In this document: in pieces, positions 4,284 through 7,801 of the stretch
Position numbering within the stretch: position 1 is the stretch's first letter
Layout of the letters: the number at the start of each line of letters is the position of its first letter
Source of the DNA: an uncultured Bacteroides sp.
GTDB lineage: Bacteria > Bacteroidota > Bacteroidia > Bacteroidales > UBA11471
Reading direction: 5' to 3'
DNA: 7,801 nt
Assembly: GCA_905210875.1 (NCBI GenBank)
Contig: CAJLYN010000094.1
Location: 1 to 7,801, forward strand
Position numbers and translations under genes: made by a program
The notes under the pieces: generated by a model
The model's database searches: none
Seen by the model: only the letters and a program-made list of their open reading frames with translations
What the model was told of the DNA's origin: nothing

Positions 4284-6830
4284 ATGCACAAAGTGATTCT
4301 TTTTATGGTCATCTGTATGCTCGGGTTGGTCCGGGCGACAGCTTCTGAACCATTTGTCGTGTTTAAACAATCGGGGGCCGGTTTCCCTCTTATCAGCAAC
4401 GGTAAGGTAGCCGATATACTTTTTGATGAGAATGACCAGAAAGGTATCGGTATTGCTGTGGAGAATCTGACCGAAGACTTCTCGCGCGTGTGCGGCCAGA
4501 AGCCTCGTAGGGTGACGGAGGTTACGCCGAACTGCATCATTGTGGGCAGCCTCGAATCGAAATACATCAAGTCTCTGATAAAGAGCCGTCGAATCGACAA
4601 GAAAGAGTTGCAGGGAAAAAACGAGAAATATATCATCACCACCATTTCCCGTCCGGCGAAGGGGGTGGAGCAGGCCCTGGTCATTGCCGGTAGCGACCGC
4701 CGTGGAACGATATACGGTATTTATGAACTCTCGCGGCAGCTGGGTGTCTCGCCCTGGTACTGGTGGATGGACGTCCCGGTGGTGAAACGCGACGAGGCCT
4801 ATGTAATCCCCGGTCTGTATACCGACGGTGAGCCGGCTGTCAAGTATCGCGGAATCTTCCTCAACGACGAAGCTCCCTGCCTCACCGGGTGGGTCAAGCA
4901 TTACTACGGTACCAATTATGGCGACCACCGTTTCTATGCCGATGTGTTCGAACTTATCCTGCGCCTGAAAGGCAACTTCTTGTGGCCGGCCATGTGGAGC
5001 TGGGCATTCTACGGCGATGACCCTCTCAACAGTGCCACGGCCGATGAGATGGGTATCATCATAGGTACCTCTCACCACGAACCCATGGCGCGCAACCATC
5101 AGGAGTGGTCGCGCAAGCGCAAAAGCTACGGGGCGTGGAACTACGTTACCAATCAGGCGGTACTCGACCGCTTTTTTAGGGAGGGTATCGAACGCATGAA
5201 AGATACCGAAGACCTGGTTACCATAGGAATACGTGGCGACGGCGACGCTGCCATGAGCGACGAGACCAACGTCGAACTGCTCGAAAATATCGTGGCCAAC
5301 CAGCGCCGGATCATTGCCGACGTAACCGGTCGCCCGGAGCGGGAGACACCTCAGGTGTGGGCTTTGTACAAGGAGGTCCTCGACTATTACGACAAGGGCA
5401 TGAAGGTGCCCGACGATGTCATCATTCTCCTGTGCGACGACAACTGGGGCAATGTGTGCCGGCTTCCCAATGAAAAAGAGCGCCGGCACCCCGGCGGTTG
5501 GGGCATGTACTATCATGTCGACTATGTAGGGGCGCCGCGTAACACCAAGTGGATAAACGTTACCCCCATACAGGGCATGTGGGAACAGTTGCATCTTACC
5601 TATCAGTATGGTGTCGACAAGTTGTGGGTGTTGAATGTGGGCGACCTCAAACCTATGGAGTACCCTATTACCCTCTTTCTCGACATGGCCTGGAATCCCG
5701 ACCGCTATACCGTCGCCGACTTTATGAATCACCCCCGCGAGTTCTGTGCGCAGGTTTTTGGCGAGAGTCAGGCCGACGAGGCGGCCCGCATCTTGAATCT
5801 GTACAGCAAGTACAACGGTCGGGTAACGCCCGAAATGCTCGATGCAAAAACCTATAATCTCGAAACCGGAGAGTGGAAACAGGTGGCCGACGACTATGCC
5901 CGCCTTGAAGCTGAGGCCTTGCGTCAGTATATATCTCTCGCTCCTGAATACCGCGATGCCTACAAGCAGTTGCTGCTCTATCCGGTACAGGCCATGTCCA
6001 ACCTCTACGAGATGTATTACGCCCAGGCTATGAACCATAAACTCTATGCCGAGAACAACCCCGAAGCCAATCGCTGGGCCGACAAGGTCGAGCAGACGTT
6101 TGCCCGCGACAAGGCCCTGAGCCAGGATTACAATCAGGTGATGTCCGGTGGGAAATGGAAGAATATGATGATTCAGAAACACATCGGCTATACCTCTTGG
6201 AACGACAATTTCCCGGCCGACAAGATGCCCGAAGTCTATCGCATAGCCGAGACCGGAAATACCGGCGGGTATGTCTATGCCCCCTCCGACGGTTATGTGG
6301 CGATGGAGGCCCCGCATTATTATGAAAGTCGGGCTGCCGAAGGTCTCGAATGGGTGACGGTACCCGATATGGGCCGCACGGCGGGTGGTGTTACCCTCAT
6401 GCCGTATACCCGGCCGGTAGCCGGTTCGACCCTCTCTTACAAGACGACTCTTCCCCGCGAGGCGGTAGAGCAGGGGCGTGTAGATGTTACCGTGGTTGTG
6501 AAGTCGACCCTTGCTTTCCAGGACAGGAAGGGTCATACCTATGCCATCGGGTTCCGCGGCGGGGAAAGCCGTGTGGTCAATTTCAACCACAACCTCAACG
6601 AGCTGCCCGAGAATGTATATACCGTTTACTACCCGACCGTAGCCCGTCGCGTGGTAGAGAAGCAGGTAACCCTCACACTTCCCCCGTCGGCCGACGGCTC
6701 GTATGTCATCGAATTTACACCGCACCACCCGGCCATAGTCCTTGAAAAGATTATTGTCGACTATGGCGGATATTCTCCCTCGTACCTTTATGGCGGGGAG
6801 TCGCCGTGCCGGCGTGTAGTTGTTGAATAA
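4284..6830 (+). CDS. Secreted GH115 xylan alpha-1,2-glucuronidase
   Basis: An 848-residue glycoside hydrolase family 115 enzyme, which removes (4-O-methyl-)D-glucuronic acid from internal or terminal xylose of glucuronoxylan. Residues 1-20 form a signal peptide with an A-T-A cleavage site, so it is exported; there is no lipobox. The catalytic region carries YRGIFLNDEAP (188-198), FELILRLKGNFLWPAMW (222-238), GTSHHEPM (261-268), IRGDGD (316-321), ALYKEV (360-365), CDDNWGN (384-390), YHVDYVGAPR (410-419) and NVGDLKPMEYP (451-461). D195, D321, E364, D385 and N387 fall at a constant offset of 11 from the active-site residues I recall for Bacteroides ovatus BoAgu115A (D206, D332, E375, D396, N398). 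A helical segment (about 485-640) and a C-terminal beta domain (about 669-848, starting DGYVAMEAPHYY) complete the usual GH115 architecture. ATG 4284 is the first in-frame ATG after the promoter and starts the signal peptide. The esterase gene follows 18 bp downstream. Confidence 0.95.
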   Translation: MHKVILFMVICMLGLVRATASEPFVVFKQSGAGFPLISNGKVADILFDENDQKGIGIAVENLTEDFSRVCGQKPRRVTEVTPNCIIVGSLESKYIKSLIKSRRIDKKELQGKNEKYIITTISRPAKGVEQALVIAGSDRRGTIYGIYELSRQLGVSPWYWWMDVPVVKRDEAYVIPGLYTDGEPAVKYRGIFLNDEAPCLTGWVKHYYGTNYGDHRFYADVFELILRLKGNFLWPAMWSWAFYGDDPLNSATADEMGIIIGTSHHEPMARNHQEWSRKRKSYGAWNYVTNQAVLDRFFREGIERMKDTEDLVTIGIRGDGDAAMSDETNVELLENIVANQRRIIADVTGRPERETPQVWALYKEVLDYYDKGMKVPDDVIILLCDDNWGNVCRLPNEKERRHPGGWGMYYHVDYVGAPRNTKWINVTPIQGMWEQLHLTYQYGVDKLWVLNVGDLKPMEYPITLFLDMAWNPDRYTVADFMNHPREFCAQVFGESQADEAARILNLYSKYNGRVTPEMLDAKTYNLETGEWKQVADDYARLEAEALRQYISLAPEYRDAYKQLLLYPVQAMSNLYEMYYAQAMNHKLYAENNPEANRWADKVEQTFARDKALSQDYNQVMSGGKWKNMMIQKHIGYTSWNDNFPADKMPEVYRIAETGNTGGYVYAPSDGYVAMEAPHYYESRAAEGLEWVTVPDMGRTAGGVTLMPYTRPVAGSTLSYKTTLPREAVEQGRVDVTVVVKSTLAFQDRKGHTYAIGFRGGESRVVNFNHNLNELPENVYTVYYPTVARRVVEKQVTLTLPPSADGSYVIEFTPHHPAIVLEKIIVDYGGYSPSYLYGGESPCRRVVVE

Positions 6831-6848
6831 AGTCTTAAAAATAGTACC

Positions 6849-7801
6849 ATGAAAAAACTTCTTCTTTTTACGATAATTACGCTATGCGCCTTGACGTTTG
6901 GTCTGAACGACGGCCTGGCACGGGTGCGACTGCCGCAACATATCGCCTCGGGCATGGTATTGCAGCGCGAGCAGCCACTTACGTTGCACGGCTGGGGTGA
7001 GGCAGGCGAGAAAATCACCCTTACTTTTCGCGGAAAAAAATACCGTGCCACGACCGATTCGCAGGGCCTTTGGCAGATAACCCTTCCGGCTCAAAAGCCC
7101 GGCGGACCTTTTACGATGCGTGTCAACGATACGACGCTCACCGACGTGTGGGTGGGCGATGTGATACTCTGTGCCGGGCAGTCAAACATGGAACTGCCCG
7201 TGTCGCGCGTTGTCGACCTTTTTGCCGATGAGGTCGCCTCTTACGAGAATCGGGCCATTCGCCAGTTGCGCATACCCACCACCTATACCTTTGAAGGTCC
7301 GCAAGACGACCTGCCGTCCTGCCGCTGGGTGGCGCTTACCCCTGAGTCGGCCATGCAATTTTCGGCGCTGGGCTATTTCCTGGCCCGCCGGCTCTATGAG
7401 CGCACGGGAGTGCCTGTGGGTATTATCAACAATGCGGTGGGTGGTTCGGCCGTGGAGTCGTGGCTCGACGAAGCGTCGTTGCACGACTATCCGTCGATAC
7501 GGAACACCCTCTATCTCAACCGCGATGAAGCCTATGTGCAGTCGGTTGTGAAGAGCGAACGTCTGCGCCGTCGCGTGTGGGTCGATGCCCTCAACCGTGA
7601 AGACCCCGGTTGCGGCCGCTGGGCGGCTTGTGCGACCGACGACAGCGACTGGGAGAGTCGCTCGCCTTTCGATCCCACCTGGGCACGCGATGCCGACGGC
7701 CGCGTGCTGAACGGGTCGACCTGGTGGCGTTATCACTTCGATGCTTTGACCCTCGATACTGCGCGGACCTCTCTTTTGCGGCTGGGCTGTCTGGTCGATG
7801 C
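6849..7801 (+). CDS. Secreted sialate O-acetylesterase-family (SGNH) carbohydrate esterase, C-terminus cut by window edge
   Basis: The first 317 residues of a protein whose family is usually about 450-700 residues long. Residues 1-24 are a signal peptide (MKKLLL..., cleavage probable after GLA). A small N-terminal beta domain follows (IASGMVLQREQPLTLHGWGEAG). The SASA domain (PF03629) then begins with DVILCAGQSNME; S112 in GQSNME is the expected nucleophile, and GIINNAVGGSAVESW (191-205) is a second conserved block. From about residue 255 comes a jelly-roll-like insertion (DDSDW...WWRYHFD) that splits the SASA domain in many homologues; the Asp-x-x-His block lies beyond the window. Annotated members include sialate O-acetylesterases and xylan or xyloglucan acetylesterases. 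Position 18 bp after a GH115 gene favours deacetylation of glucuronoxylan (inference). Co-transcription from the promoter at 4210-4241 is likely. Confidence 0.92.
   Translation, partial: MKKLLLFTIITLCALTFGLNDGLARVRLPQHIASGMVLQREQPLTLHGWGEAGEKITLTFRGKKYRATTDSQGLWQITLPAQKPGGPFTMRVNDTTLTDVWVGDVILCAGQSNMELPVSRVVDLFADEVASYENRAIRQLRIPTTYTFEGPQDDLPSCRWVALTPESAMQFSALGYFLARRLYERTGVPVGIINNAVGGSAVESWLDEASLHDYPSIRNTLYLNRDEAYVQSVVKSERLRRRVWVDALNREDPGCGRWAACATDDSDWESRSPFDPTWARDADGRVLNGSTWWRYHFDALTLDTARTSLLRLGCLVD

Noticed and set aside
4248..6728. A very long open frame (826 codons) on the minus strand covering the GH115 gene
   Set aside because: It is antisense to a gene with unmistakable GH115 motifs over its full length, shows no recognisable domain, and is explained by codon bias and GC-rich third positions.

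Overview
The window looks like chromosome from a member of the Bacteroidales, most likely gut-associated, with moderately GC-rich coding sequence. Three things support this. Promoters match the Bacteroidetes type (TAnnTTTG at -7, with a TTG/TTTG about 20 bp upstream). Shine-Dalgarno sequences are absent or weak. The gene content also fits: a GH115 glucuronidase beside a sialate O-acetylesterase-type esterase, LrgAB, a DUF695 protein, and a bacterial homologue of human steroid 5-alpha-reductase. I cannot name the genus.

Layout. (1) Positions 1-1962, minus strand: an apparent two-gene operon. A 5-alpha-reductase-like integral membrane protein (1192-1962) is followed 22 bp downstream by an Old Yellow Enzyme-type flavin oxidoreductase (1169 to beyond the left edge). 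(2) Positions 1963-2148: a divergent promoter region. (3) Positions 2149-3178, plus strand: lrgA and lrgB, overlapping by 20 bp. (4) Positions 3179-3468: an intergenic stretch with two identical 33-bp direct repeats, each shaped like a Bacteroidetes promoter; the downstream copy probably drives the next gene. (5) Positions 3469-3933: a small cytosolic DUF695 protein. (6) Positions 3934-4283: a non-coding stretch with a perfect 9-bp-arm inverted repeat and a textbook Bacteroidetes promoter. (7) Positions 4284 to the right edge: a secreted GH115 alpha-glucuronidase and, 18 bp later, a secreted SGNH/sialate O-acetylesterase-family esterase cut by the window end.

How the genes work together. The minus-strand pair is the most interesting part. 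A membrane 5-alpha-reductase homologue together with an OYE-type ene-reductase is the combination reported in gut Bacteroidetes for reducing the 4-ene of 3-oxo-delta4 bile acids or steroids to 5-alpha and 5-beta products. That role is inferred from family and context; the window does not prove the substrate. The right-hand pair should act in the periplasm or at the cell surface on acetylated (4-O-methyl-)glucuronoxylan: GH115 removes the uronic acid side chains and the esterase removes acetyl groups. No SusC/SusD pair or regulator is visible, so this may be the edge of a polysaccharide utilisation locus or a free-standing enzyme pair. LrgAB and the DUF695 protein have no evident link to either pathway.
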